Of a stretch of DNA of 64,000 bases, positions 26,824 through 34,778 are shown one piece after another. A program made the translations under genes and the position numbers. The notes beneath the pieces were generated by a model. It worked only from the letters and a program-made list of their open reading frames with translations, had not been told where the DNA came from and did not search any database. Numbering within the stretch: position 1 is the stretch's first letter; each line of letters begins with the position of its first letter. Source of the stretch: Photobacterium salinisoli (GTDB lineage Bacteria; Pseudomonadota; Gammaproteobacteria; Enterobacterales; Vibrionaceae); contig NZ_QZMS01000011.1 in assembly GCF_003614885.1 (NCBI RefSeq), forward strand, positions 558,001 to 622,000, read 5' to 3'.

Positions 26824-28470
26824 ATGAAATCTCGTTATGATTATATTGTTGTCGGTGCCGGCTCTGCTGGCTGCGTACTGGCCAACCGCTTAACAGCCAA
26901 TGGAAAATACTCAGTACTGGTACTGGAAGCCGGTCCGTCGGACAAAACGCCTGTTGTCAGCACTCCTGGTGCCTTCGCGTATTTCATGTTTTCCAGGAAA
27001 TACAACTGGGCCTACAACGCAACGCCCGATCCAGCTCTTCGTAACGGGCAACCCGTCTTCATACCGCGCGGCAAAGTACTGGGTGGCAGTTCTTCAGTTA
27101 ACGGGATGCTGTATATCCGTGGTCAGAAAGAAGATTACGACCATTGGGCAGCACTGGGAAATACCGGCTGGGGCTTTGATGATCTGTTGCCTTACTTCAA
27201 AAAATCCGAATGTAATGAGCGCGGGGCCGATGCCTTTCATGGTGACAGTGGCCCGCTGCATGTCAGTGACCGTCAGGCGCAGTTCCCGCTCACAGAGGCT
27301 TTTATCAAGGCCGGCCAGCAAGCCGGGTTCAGATTCAATCCCGATTTCAATGGCGAAGATCAGGAAGGCGTGGGTTATTACCAGTGCACAATTAAAAACG
27401 GCCAGCGCTGCGGTGCGGCCCGTGGTTATCTGCACCCCGCCTTGGGACGTCAAAATCTGACCGTACTGACGGAAGCCACAGTCAATAAAGTCGTCATTGA
27501 AGATAAAAAGGCGATTGGGGTCAGCTTTACCTACAAAGGGCAGGATCTCACTTTCCATGCTGATCAGGAAGTTATCCTCAGTGGCGGTGCAATCAACTCA
27601 CCGCAATTACTGATGCTGTCAGGTATTGGTCATCAAGATCACCTCGCAGAGCATGGAATTGACTGCCAGCACCACTTACCGGGCGTCGGTGAAAACCTGC
27701 AAGAGCATGTCGATGCCTGTGTGCTGGTCAAAAGTAAGAAAAAAGATGGCTTCACCGCTTCACTCGGCGGCCTGTTGCGTATGGCTCCCGATACACTGAA
27801 ATACGTGCTGAAAAAGGAAGGCAAGCTATCGAATTCCATCACTGAAGCTGGCGGATTTATCAAATCGCGGGATGAATTGGATCGCCCTGATATCCAGCTG
27901 CATATGCTGCCGTTATTGTTTGACGACAGCGGCCGCGATTTGAAACTGATGGCTCAGCATGGTTATTCCTGTCACGTTTGCGTGCTGCGCCCGAAAAGCA
28001 GCGGGACAGTCAAACTCAAATCGGCAGATCCTGTCACAGCGCCTGATATCGATTTTAACTTCTTTGCCCATGAGGAAGATAAGAAAGTGCTGGTCAACGG
28101 CATTCGCCAGCTACGTAAGATCCTGGCGGCGCCGGCATTCGATGGCTACCGGGCTGAAGAACTGAATCCGGGCATTGAAGCTGAAACCGATGATGCGATC
28201 TTTGACAAGATCAAGCAGCATATAGGTTTGGTTTACCACCCGGTTGGCACCTGCAAAATGGGTCATGACGCAATGGCAGTGGTCAATACCGAACTCAAAG
28301 TGCATGGCGTGAAAGGTTTGCGGGTAGTCGACGCTTCAGTAATGCCGACTTTGATCAGCGGCAATACCAATGCGCCGACTATCGCAATTGCAGAGAAAGC
28401 CGCGGAGATGATACTGAACGGGAAAAGCAGCCTTAAGCTTAAAAGTCAGACAGATAGCATCACTGCTTAA
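26824..28470 (+). CDS. GMC-family alcohol dehydrogenase (AlkJ/BetA-like)
   Basis: A 548-residue FAD enzyme of the glucose-methanol-choline family, paralogous to BetA in this window. Motifs: [19 protein letters not shown] (FAD), [18 protein letters not shown] and GGAINSPQLLMLSGIG (GMC signatures), GLVYHPVGTCKMG and SGNTNAPTIAIAEKAAE (active site). Such proteins often oxidise medium- or long-chain primary alcohols. The neighbouring alkyl sulfatase would release such alcohols, so fatty alcohol oxidation is a reasonable inference. ATG 26824 follows AAGGAGG at ideal spacing. It converges on the AraC gene with a shared hairpin between them. Confidence 0.85.
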   Translation: MKSRYDYIVVGAGSAGCVLANRLTANGKYSVLVLEAGPSDKTPVVSTPGAFAYFMFSRKYNWAYNATPDPALRNGQPVFIPRGKVLGGSSSVNGMLYIRGQKEDYDHWAALGNTGWGFDDLLPYFKKSECNERGADAFHGDSGPLHVSDRQAQFPLTEAFIKAGQQAGFRFNPDFNGEDQEGVGYYQCTIKNGQRCGAARGYLHPALGRQNLTVLTEATVNKVVIEDKKAIGVSFTYKGQDLTFHADQEVILSGGAINSPQLLMLSGIGHQDHLAEHGIDCQHHLPGVGENLQEHVDACVLVKSKKKDGFTASLGGLLRMAPDTLKYVLKKEGKLSNSITEAGGFIKSRDELDRPDIQLHMLPLLFDDSGRDLKLMAQHGYSCHVCVLRPKSSGTVKLKSADPVTAPDIDFNFFAHEEDKKVLVNGIRQLRKILAAPAFDGYRAEELNPGIEAETDDAIFDKIKQHIGLVYHPVGTCKMGHDAMAVVNTELKVHGVKGLRVVDASVMPTLISGNTNAPTIAIAEKAAEMILNGKSSLKLKSQTDSITA

Positions 28471-28491
28471 TGTGTCACACTTTCGCCCAGT

Positions 28492-28520
28492 ACAACCGGC
28501 TGAAAAATACAGCCGGTTGT
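28492..28520. terminator. Bidirectional terminator between the GMC dehydrogenase and AraC genes
   Basis: ACAACCGGCTG (28492-28502), seven-base A-rich loop, CAGCCGGTTGT (28510-28520). It lies between convergent stops. Confidence 0.8.
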
Positions 28521-28545
28521 TTCCTGCAAAGAAGTAATGATTGCC

Positions 28546-29574
28546 CTACCGGGCTTGTTCAGAAAGCTGACTGCGGTAGCGGCCCGGTGTTTCTTCCGTC
28601 CAGCGCTTGAATGCCCGGTTAAAGTTCCCCACGCTGGAATAACCCACCAGATAGCCAATCTCACCCAGTGACAGGTGCGGTTGCTCAATATATTCCAGCG
28701 CCAGCTTTTTGCGGGTGCTTTCCAGAATATCGGTAAACGATGTGCCTTTGTCCTGTAATTTACGCTGCAGACTGCGCAGGCTGAGCCCCATAGATTCCGC
28801 CATCTCAGTCTGAGTGGGAACCCCCATAGGTAATAACTGGCACAGTTTGTTGCGAATAATCTGAATCAAATCATTTTTATCCATTCGCGTCAGAAACTCA
28901 TCCAGCATTTTTTCATGGGTTTGCGCCAGTAATGAATTTCCCGTCATGAGACGGCGAGAAGCCTGCTCATTATCAAAAACGACCGCATTCATTGCCTGAC
29001 CGTAGAGGATCTCACAACCCATGAACTCACACAGAAACCTCTGCCCCTGATCTGGCGCCATCAGGCAGACCCTGACCGGGTACAACTCTCCGGGGACCAT
29101 ATCTCTGGCAAATTGCACCATGGTGGCTAAAAAGGTTTCAGCAACTATGTCTGGTATTACCGGAGTATGGCTACCTTCGTGGCAGACGATATTCATTCGG
29201 AAAACGACCTGCTCTGCAGATTCAGTCAACTCAATCGAACAAGTATTAGAGACCACCCTTTTATAGCGGGCGACACGTTCCAACGCGTCTTTCAATGTAC
29301 TCGATGACATCATGGCGTAGCCCAGCGCATAAAATACACTGGGGTGAAAATTGCGGGCAACCTGCACACTGACATCTTGACGCGGTAGCCGCTGATTGCA
29401 GTACTGTAACAGCTTGGTGATTTTTTCTATGCCAATGCGACTTTCCTGATGTAACACCTCATTAGGTGAAATCCCGCAAGCCGACAATGCCTGTTGCTCG
29501 TTGATCTGGTTTGCAGCCATCATGCGGCTAAAAGGGATCAACCAGCCACTCAGGGTTGAGTAATAAGCATTCAT
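28546..29574 (-). CDS. AraC-family transcriptional regulator (Arabinose_bd/OruR-type)
   Basis: A 342-residue regulator. The N-terminal ~230 residues match the AraC_binding-type (PF12625-like) domain with FYALGYAMMSSSTLKDALER. The C-terminal AraC HTH domain (about 240-340) contains MGLSLRSLQRKLQDKGTSF and LGEIGYLVGYSSVGNFNRAF, then TPGRYR. ATG 29574 has AGGCGA at reasonable spacing. It is divergent from the alkyl sulfatase gene and convergent with the GMC dehydrogenase, so it probably controls one or both. Confidence 0.85.
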   Translation of the reverse strand: MNAYYSTLSGWLIPFSRMMAANQINEQQALSACGISPNEVLHQESRIGIEKITKLLQYCNQRLPRQDVSVQVARNFHPSVFYALGYAMMSSSTLKDALERVARYKRVVSNTCSIELTESAEQVVFRMNIVCHEGSHTPVIPDIVAETFLATMVQFARDMVPGELYPVRVCLMAPDQGQRFLCEFMGCEILYGQAMNAVVFDNEQASRRLMTGNSLLAQTHEKMLDEFLTRMDKNDLIQIIRNKLCQLLPMGVPTQTEMAESMGLSLRSLQRKLQDKGTSFTDILESTRKKLALEYIEQPHLSLGEIGYLVGYSSVGNFNRAFKRWTEETPGRYRSQLSEQAR

Positions 29575-29951
29575 ACGCGTATATCGCCTCACTGTTCACA
29601 TCGAAAGCGTTGTGTCATTTTTCCTGGTCATTTAGCCACAAAACACGGTCTTTGTGGACTGACCACTCAGTGAGATTTTCAAGCAGACTCACACTTTCAC
29701 TGATAAAAACGCTATCCCCTGAACCAGCGAAAATCAAAGCCTCATGCTGACCTGACATTGGATGCACCCCACACCAATGACACATTTTATTAACAATCAG
29801 CACCTGCGCAACATAAAATGGCGTGAACTGAGAACTCGATAAGACAGTCGTCCTATAAGCTAGTTGACTGAATGAGCCTGTGTGGCCTGTCAGGGGGGAA
29901 GCAATCACGCCCTGAACGCCTGGCCTCTACAACACATAACAAGGACGAACT
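29575..29951. other. Divergent intergenic region between AraC regulator and alkyl sulfatase genes
   Basis: About 377 bases that should contain both promoters. On the minus strand a 47-codon frame (29758-29615) reads MSGQHEALIFAGSGDSV onward and ends NDQEK, directly upstream of and co-oriented with the araC gene. It lacks a good ribosome site and is recorded as an observation only. Confidence 0.4.
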
Positions 29952-31922
29952 ATGCGCCATAAAACTTTAATTGCCAGTATGATTGTGGCTGTCTTTTCTC
30001 AGTGCGCTTTTGCCGCCGATCTCAACACAACAGCAAAAAATGCCACTCCCTCAACAAAAGCTTACCAACAGCAGCAGAGAGACAGACTGCCATTTTCCGA
30101 TACCAAAGATTTTGCACTGGTTGAAAAAGGCCTGATTAAACGCCCTGAGGCAGTCACCATCAAAGATGAGAACGGCACTGCGGTCTGGGAATTAGGCAGC
30201 TATGATTTTCTGCTGGGTGATACATCAATAGACACAATTAACCCCAGCCTGGAACGTCAGGCCAAGCTGAACATGGCCTACGGCTTATATAAAGTCACTG
30301 ATCGTATTTATCAGGTACGTGGTTATGACTTGGCTAATATCACCTTCATTAAAGGTGATACCGGCTGGATAGTGTTTGATCCCCTGCTTACCCCACCGAC
30401 CGCTAAAGCCGCTTTTGCATTAGTGTCCAGGGAATTGGGCGATTTTCCTATTCACACTGTGGTCTACAGCCATGCTCACGTTGACCATTTCGGTGGGGTA
30501 AAAGGGGTTGTCTCTCAAGAGCAAGTTGACAGCGGAGAAGTTCAGATCATTGCCCCTCGCCACTTCATGGAGCATGCCATCAAAGAAAACGTACTGGCCG
30601 GTAATGCCATGACACGCCGCGCGACGTATCAGTATGGCAACGCTCTTCCTATTGGCCCTAAAGGGTTAGTTGATGCCGCCATCGGCAAAGGCACATCACT
30701 GGGCATGATTGGCTTAATTACCCCAACACGAGAGATCAGTCAGGATACCGAAACCGTCACGATCGACGGTATTGAGATGGTATTCATGAACACGCCAAAT
30801 ACAGAATCACCTTCTGAGATGAACACCTATTTCCCGCAATTCAAAGCATTGTGGACAGCTGAGAACGTGATTGGCACCATGCACAATGTCTATACACTGC
30901 GTGGCGCTGAAGTGCGGGATGCCCAGGGCTGGAGTAAGTACATTAACAGCCTGATCCATGGTGTGGCTAAGGAAGCCAACGTGATGTTTGCTTCGCATTC
31001 CTGGCCGCGCTGGGGTAACGATTATTTGATGGACGTACTTAAAAAGCAACGTGATATGTACGGCTACATACATGACCATGCCTTGAACCTGGCCAACAAA
31101 GGCGTGACTATCAACGAGATCCATAACGAGTTTGAAGTACCTGACTCCCTTGCCAATGAATGGTACAACCGCGGCTATCACGGCTCGTATTCACATAATG
31201 TCCGTGCCGTTATCAACAAATATCTGGGCTTCTTCGACATGAACCCGGCAACCCTGAACCAGCTTAGTCCGGCTGACTCAGCGCCGAAATATGTCGAGGC
31301 AATGGGCGGGGCCGATGCCATCATCCAGCGGGCAAAAGCCAGCTTTGACAAAGGCGAATACCGCTGGGCGGCAGAGGTGCTGGACAAAGTGATTTATGCC
31401 GATCCTGATAACCAGCAGGCTCGCCTGCTTCAGGCTGATATTTTCGAGCAGATGGGTTATCAGTCTGAATCAGCTGGCTGGCGAAACACCTATCTGGTCG
31501 GCGCTTACGAATTGCGTAACGGTATGCCCACCAATGCGCGCGCAACCCGTGTTGGCCCAGACTTTGTCAGTGCCATGAGCACAGATCTGATTTTCGACTT
31601 TCTGGGTGTGCGCCTGAACGCGGAAAAAGCAGAAGGGAAAAAACTCACACTTAACTTTGTCTTTCCGGATCGTGATGAACGCTATCTGCTGGAGCTGGAA
31701 AACAGCCACCTGAACAACATCAAAGGTCAGCAAAGCGACAACGCCGATATCACCATCACCATAAACCGCAGCGATATGGACAAAATGCTGATTAAACAAC
31801 AAAGCTTCCAGCAACTGTTACAAGACGGTAAGGTTAAAACTCAAGGCAATATTCAGGCCTTTGCTCAGCTGATGGGCATGATGGACGAATTCCCGTTCTG
31901 GTTTAAGATTGCAACGCCATAA
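29952..31922 (+). CDS. Periplasmic alkyl sulfatase (SdsA1/YjcS-type metallo-beta-lactamase fold)
   Basis: A 656-residue exported enzyme that hydrolyses alkyl sulfates such as SDS to the alcohol and sulfate. The signal peptide ends CAFA before ADLNTT. The metallo-beta-lactamase domain has the zinc motif HAHVDHFGG (H174, H176, D178, H179). NTPNTESPSEMNTYFPQ carries the further acidic ligands, and HSWPRWG is also characteristic. A helical dimerisation domain with TPR-like repeats (around 440-520) and a C-terminal SCP2-like domain (from ~540) complete the SdsA layout. Neighbouring AraC and GMC alcohol dehydrogenase genes suggest a catabolic module. Co-regulation is inferred. Confidence 0.92.
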   Translation: MRHKTLIASMIVAVFSQCAFAADLNTTAKNATPSTKAYQQQQRDRLPFSDTKDFALVEKGLIKRPEAVTIKDENGTAVWELGSYDFLLGDTSIDTINPSLERQAKLNMAYGLYKVTDRIYQVRGYDLANITFIKGDTGWIVFDPLLTPPTAKAAFALVSRELGDFPIHTVVYSHAHVDHFGGVKGVVSQEQVDSGEVQIIAPRHFMEHAIKENVLAGNAMTRRATYQYGNALPIGPKGLVDAAIGKGTSLGMIGLITPTREISQDTETVTIDGIEMVFMNTPNTESPSEMNTYFPQFKALWTAENVIGTMHNVYTLRGAEVRDAQGWSKYINSLIHGVAKEANVMFASHSWPRWGNDYLMDVLKKQRDMYGYIHDHALNLANKGVTINEIHNEFEVPDSLANEWYNRGYHGSYSHNVRAVINKYLGFFDMNPATLNQLSPADSAPKYVEAMGGADAIIQRAKASFDKGEYRWAAEVLDKVIYADPDNQQARLLQADIFEQMGYQSESAGWRNTYLVGAYELRNGMPTNARATRVGPDFVSAMSTDLIFDFLGVRLNAEKAEGKKLTLNFVFPDRDERYLLELENSHLNNIKGQQSDNADITITINRSDMDKMLIKQQSFQQLLQDGKVKTQGNIQAFAQLMGMMDEFPFWFKIATP

Positions 31923-31950
31923 TCGCAGACAACTTAGTGTGTCATTCTGC

Positions 31951-31976
31951 AAAGCCGCTGAAATTCAGCGGCTTTT
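31951..31976 (+). terminator. Rho-independent terminator of the alkyl sulfatase gene
   Basis: AAAGCCGCTG, short loop, CAGCGGC running into TTTTT. Confidence 0.85.
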
Positions 31977-31998
31977 TCATGTTTCGGCGCAATCTGGC

Positions 31999-32388
31999 TC
32001 AAGGCAGGTTAATTTGCCAGGACACACCAAAACGATCTGTTACCCAGCCGAAACGCTGGCTGAAACCGTAATTATCCGCTGGCATCAGTGCATTACCGCC
32101 ATCGGTGAGCGAAGCGTATACCCGCTCAAACTCGGTTGCCGATTCACAGTCTACAAAGACAGACATCGCAGGTGTGAACGTAAAATTGTGCGAAATGAAC
32201 GAATCAATGGCGATAAACTCCCGGCCGGCAAGCACAAAACGGGCTTGCCTGACCATGCCTTTTGAATCGCCATCCGGGTAACGCTCAATGTGAAGGATGT
32301 CAGATCCGGCAAACAGACTGACATAGAAATTCATCGCCTCTTCGGCATCCCCTTCAAACATCAAATGAGTCAGAATCGCTTGCGCCAC
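31999..32388 (-). CDS. VOC-family protein (PhnB/3-dmu-9_3-mt type)
   Basis: A 129-residue vicinal-oxygen-chelate fold protein. LTHLMFEGDAEEAMNFYVSL is the usual N-terminal strand-helix, and WVTDRFGVSWQINLP is the characteristic C-terminus of the PhnB/YdcJ-like group. Members are diverse and no substrate is predictable. The start is GTG at 32388 with GGGAGGAG at ideal spacing. It lies 15 bp downstream of the acetyltransferase stop in the same direction, probably one transcript. Confidence 0.85.
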   Translation of the reverse strand: MAQAILTHLMFEGDAEEAMNFYVSLFAGSDILHIERYPDGDSKGMVRQARFVLAGREFIAIDSFISHNFTFTPAMSVFVDCESATEFERVYASLTDGGNALMPADNYGFSQRFGWVTDRFGVSWQINLP

Positions 32389-32403
32389 AACACTCCTCCC
32401 TGA

Positions 32404-32997
32404 TTAGCCGCCGGCCAACACAGCTGATGGCTCAGACGGTGTGATTTCTCTGACCACACGGCATGGGTTCCCCACAGCAACGCTGTTATCCGGAATATCT
32501 CTGGTAACAACACTGCCCGCACCAATCACGCAGTTGTGGCCAATACGCACGCCCGGCAAAACTGCCACGTTGCCTCCAAGCCAGACATTATCGCCGATCC
32601 ACACTGGGGCGCCGTCTTCTCCATGTAAACGCTCAACAGGATCGATGGGATGAGAGGCCGCGGAAATCATGACATTGGGGCCAATAAACGCATTCTCACC
32701 GATAGTGACTTTGCAGACATCCAGTATGGTCAGGTTATGGTTCGAATAAAAATTCGCGCCGACCACAATATTGTAACCGTAGTCGCAGTAAAAAGACGGT
32801 TCCATATGAGCATCGCCGGAAAATTGTACCCGCTCTGCCAGAATCGCCATTCTGGCTTGCGTATCGCGCGGGTCGGCCAGATTAAAACGGTGACACATAA
32901 CCTTGGCTTCCTGACGGTCATTGACCAGTTCGGCGTCTCTGCCACTGTACGCCAGACCCGCGAGCATTTTTTCTTTCTCTGTCATTGATTCAGACAC
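32404..32997 (-). CDS. Maltose/galactoside O-acetyltransferase-like protein (LbH hexapeptide)
   Basis: A 197-residue sugar O-acetyltransferase of the Maa/LacA/NodL group. The N-terminal mac domain is TEKEKMLAGLAYSGRDAELV. A left-handed beta-helix follows: FYCDYGYNIVVGANFYSNHN, then the catalytic-His region SAASHPIDPVERL, and hexapeptide turns VWIGDNVWLGGNVAVLPGV and GAGSVVTRDIPDN. It transfers acetyl from acetyl-CoA to a sugar hydroxyl. The start is GTG 32997 with AAAGGAG upstream. The natural acceptor is unknown. Confidence 0.87.
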   Translation of the reverse strand: MSESMTEKEKMLAGLAYSGRDAELVNDRQEAKVMCHRFNLADPRDTQARMAILAERVQFSGDAHMEPSFYCDYGYNIVVGANFYSNHNLTILDVCKVTIGENAFIGPNVMISAASHPIDPVERLHGEDGAPVWIGDNVWLGGNVAVLPGVRIGHNCVIGAGSVVTRDIPDNSVAVGNPCRVVREITPSEPSAVLAGG

Positions 32998-33016
32998 TGT
33001 GTACTCCTTTATTTAT

Positions 33017-33526
33017 TCACAGCTCAATGCCATACAGCACAAGCAACCCGCCGTCAGGCAAGGTCTCATGGTTCAATTCATAATGAAAGCCCAGCCTGGT
33101 CAGCAAATCAATGCATCTGTGATTCTCGGCATCGGTAATGGCGACCAGACGCTTCAGTGCCAGCGTTTCACGAGCAAAAGACAAGATTGCCTGAGCCGCT
33201 TCACAGGCATAACCCTGCCCCTCAAAGCCCGGCAAATACCCATACCCTAAGTCAATGTCTTTCAGGAAGTCACGTTTGATCAGGCCGCAGATACCAATAG
33301 GCGTATCATCACTTTTCAAAGCCACACGGTGAAGTCCCAGCCCTTTAGTCTGATACATGCTGATAAGCGATGCTTCGAGATAATTCAACGCAGCCTCACG
33401 CGTATGGAGTTGTTTGTCGCCGACAAAACGTTTAAACCCAGGCGTGTTATACAGTTCAAAAATGAAATCGACATCTGCCGCCGTTAACGGCTTTATCGTC
33501 AGCCGTTCCGTGGTGATCGCTGCCAT
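33017..33526 (-). CDS. GNAT-family N-acetyltransferase (RimJ/RimL-like)
   Basis: A 169-residue Acetyltransf_3-type protein. The N-terminus ITTERLTIKPLTAADVDFIF is typical, and the acetyl-CoA pyrophosphate loop is PGFEGQGYACEAAQAIL. AENHRCIDLLTRLGFHYE forms the conserved C-terminal part. These enzymes acetylate N-terminal amino groups or small amines; the substrate here is unknown. It is co-directional with the two genes to its left, 19 bp from the sugar acetyltransferase. Confidence 0.86.
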   Translation of the reverse strand: MAAITTERLTIKPLTAADVDFIFELYNTPGFKRFVGDKQLHTREAALNYLEASLISMYQTKGLGLHRVALKSDDTPIGICGLIKRDFLKDIDLGYGYLPGFEGQGYACEAAQAILSFARETLALKRLVAITDAENHRCIDLLTRLGFHYELNHETLPDGGLLVLYGIEL

Positions 33527-33636
33527 GCTATTTATTCCGATGATGATTTTACGGTGAAGTGTCTGTTATCTGGAACAGGGTGCCAACAACAGCCCGTCAG
33601 ACGAAACTGACATATCCAGTTTGCCGGCATTACCCG

Positions 33637-34410
33637 TCAGTGTTTTTCTTCTTCTCTCAGCGTCAGTACTTCATAACCGGTTTCGGTCACCAGTATGGTG
33701 TGTTCCCATTGCGCCGACAGTTTTTTGTCTTTGGTCACCACAGTCCAGCCGTCTTTCTTGGTTTTGGTTTTGTAGGTGCCTTCATTGATCATAGGTTCAA
33801 TGGTGAATGTCATGCCTGGCTGCAGCCGCAGCCCGCGTCCTTTCAGCCCATGATGAAGTACTTGCGGTTCTTCGTGCATTTCACGGCCTATGCCGTGGCC
33901 GCAATATTCCCGAACAACAGAATAACCATGGCTTTCCGCATGCTTTTGGATCGCATAACCAATATCGCCCAGTGTCGCGCCAGGTTTCACCTGCTCAATA
34001 CCCTGCCACATGGCTTCATAGGTTGCTTTTACCAGCCGGGACGCACGTGGCTGAACCTGGCCGATACAATACATTTTGCTGGAATCGGCAATAAACCCGT
34101 TTTTCTCCAGTGTGATATCCAGATTAATAATATCGCCCTCTTTCAACAGACGGTTTTCATCTGGCATGCCATGGCAAATCACTTCATTAATAGATGCATT
34201 GAGGACATACGGATAATCATACTGGCCCTTACTGGCTGGCCGGGCCGACAATACGTCGGTTATAAAAGCCTCGACCTTGTCGTTAATCGCCATGGTCGAT
34301 ACACCGGCAGCCACGAAGTCATCCAGCATGGAAAATACTGAGGCCAACAACCGGCCAGACTCCCGCATCAATTCAATTTCTTGTGCGGTTTTGATATTAA
34401 TTCTGTTCAC
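33637..34410 (-). CDS. map: Type I methionine aminopeptidase, coupled to a ParD-like protein
   Basis: A 257-residue MetAP that removes initiator methionine. The metal ligands are visible: NLDITLEKNGF (Asp), ADSSKMY (Asp; the usual DTS is DSS here), CGHGIGREMHEEP (His), FTIEPMINEG (Glu) and WEHTILV (Glu). CHGMPDENRLLKEGDIIN is also conserved. It is not next to rpsB, the usual site of the housekeeping map, so it is probably a paralogue. Its start overlaps the upstream ParD-like gene by 14 bp, so the two are translationally coupled. Whether it acts on a special substrate set is unknown. Confidence 0.92.
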   Translation of the reverse strand: MNRINIKTAQEIELMRESGRLLASVFSMLDDFVAAGVSTMAINDKVEAFITDVLSARPASKGQYDYPYVLNASINEVICHGMPDENRLLKEGDIINLDITLEKNGFIADSSKMYCIGQVQPRASRLVKATYEAMWQGIEQVKPGATLGDIGYAIQKHAESHGYSVVREYCGHGIGREMHEEPQVLHHGLKGRGLRLQPGMTFTIEPMINEGTYKTKTKKDGWTVVTKDKKLSAQWEHTILVTETGYEVLTLREEEKH

Positions 34411-34609
34411 TCATTAATTCCTGTACTGATCCCGCGTCACTGAGTAACAGCTTACGAATCAGTTCGTTATACGTCAGTGTTGGGTTCATTTCCGCCAGCA
34501 GGCCCATCTTTATCCAAAACTCGGCCTGAGCATTGATGGAACGCGACATCGTGCTGCTGGCTTTACGGATTTCCTCATGAAGTTCATCCGATATTTTTAC
34601 TATCCCCAT
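34397..34609 (-). CDS. ParD-like antitoxin-family protein
   Basis: A 70-residue protein beginning MGIVKISDELHEEIRKASST. The short beta-strand plus two helices and the phrase SRSINAQAEFWIKMGLLAE match the ParD_like (PF11903-type) family. That family is related to ribbon-helix-helix antitoxins and is annotated as a putative antitoxin. ATG 34609 is chosen because the family starts there; the longer frame upstream reads through the operator region. It overlaps map by 14 bp. Two tandem dyads sit 27-53 bp upstream of its start. No classical ParE toxin is adjacent. Confidence 0.78.
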   Translation of the reverse strand: MGIVKISDELHEEIRKASSTMSRSINAQAEFWIKMGLLAEMNPTLTYNELIRKLLLSDAGSVQELMSEQN

Positions 34610-34635
34610 AGGGTACCCTGAAAGATATACATAGA

Positions 34636-34662
34636 ATACACGGAGTGTATACGAAACGTATA
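34636..34662. promoter_or_regulatory. Two tandem overlapping dyad operators upstream of the ParD-like/map pair
   Basis: ATACAC-GGA-GTGTAT (34636-34650) and TATACG-AAA-CGTATA (34648-34662). Each has six-base arms and a three-base spacer, and the centres are 12 bp apart. Such closely spaced dyads are typical of cooperatively bound ribbon-helix-helix autoregulators. The ParD-like protein is the obvious candidate binder; this is inferred. Confidence 0.6.
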
Positions 34663-34778
34663 TTCGCATCAACGATATGCGATCATGATCCAAGTCGGCC
34701 TTTCCAGACACGGGGAATCTTTACTTTCTCACCCGTCCCCCCTGATAATATCGGCCTGTTGACCATTCGAGCAGTATT

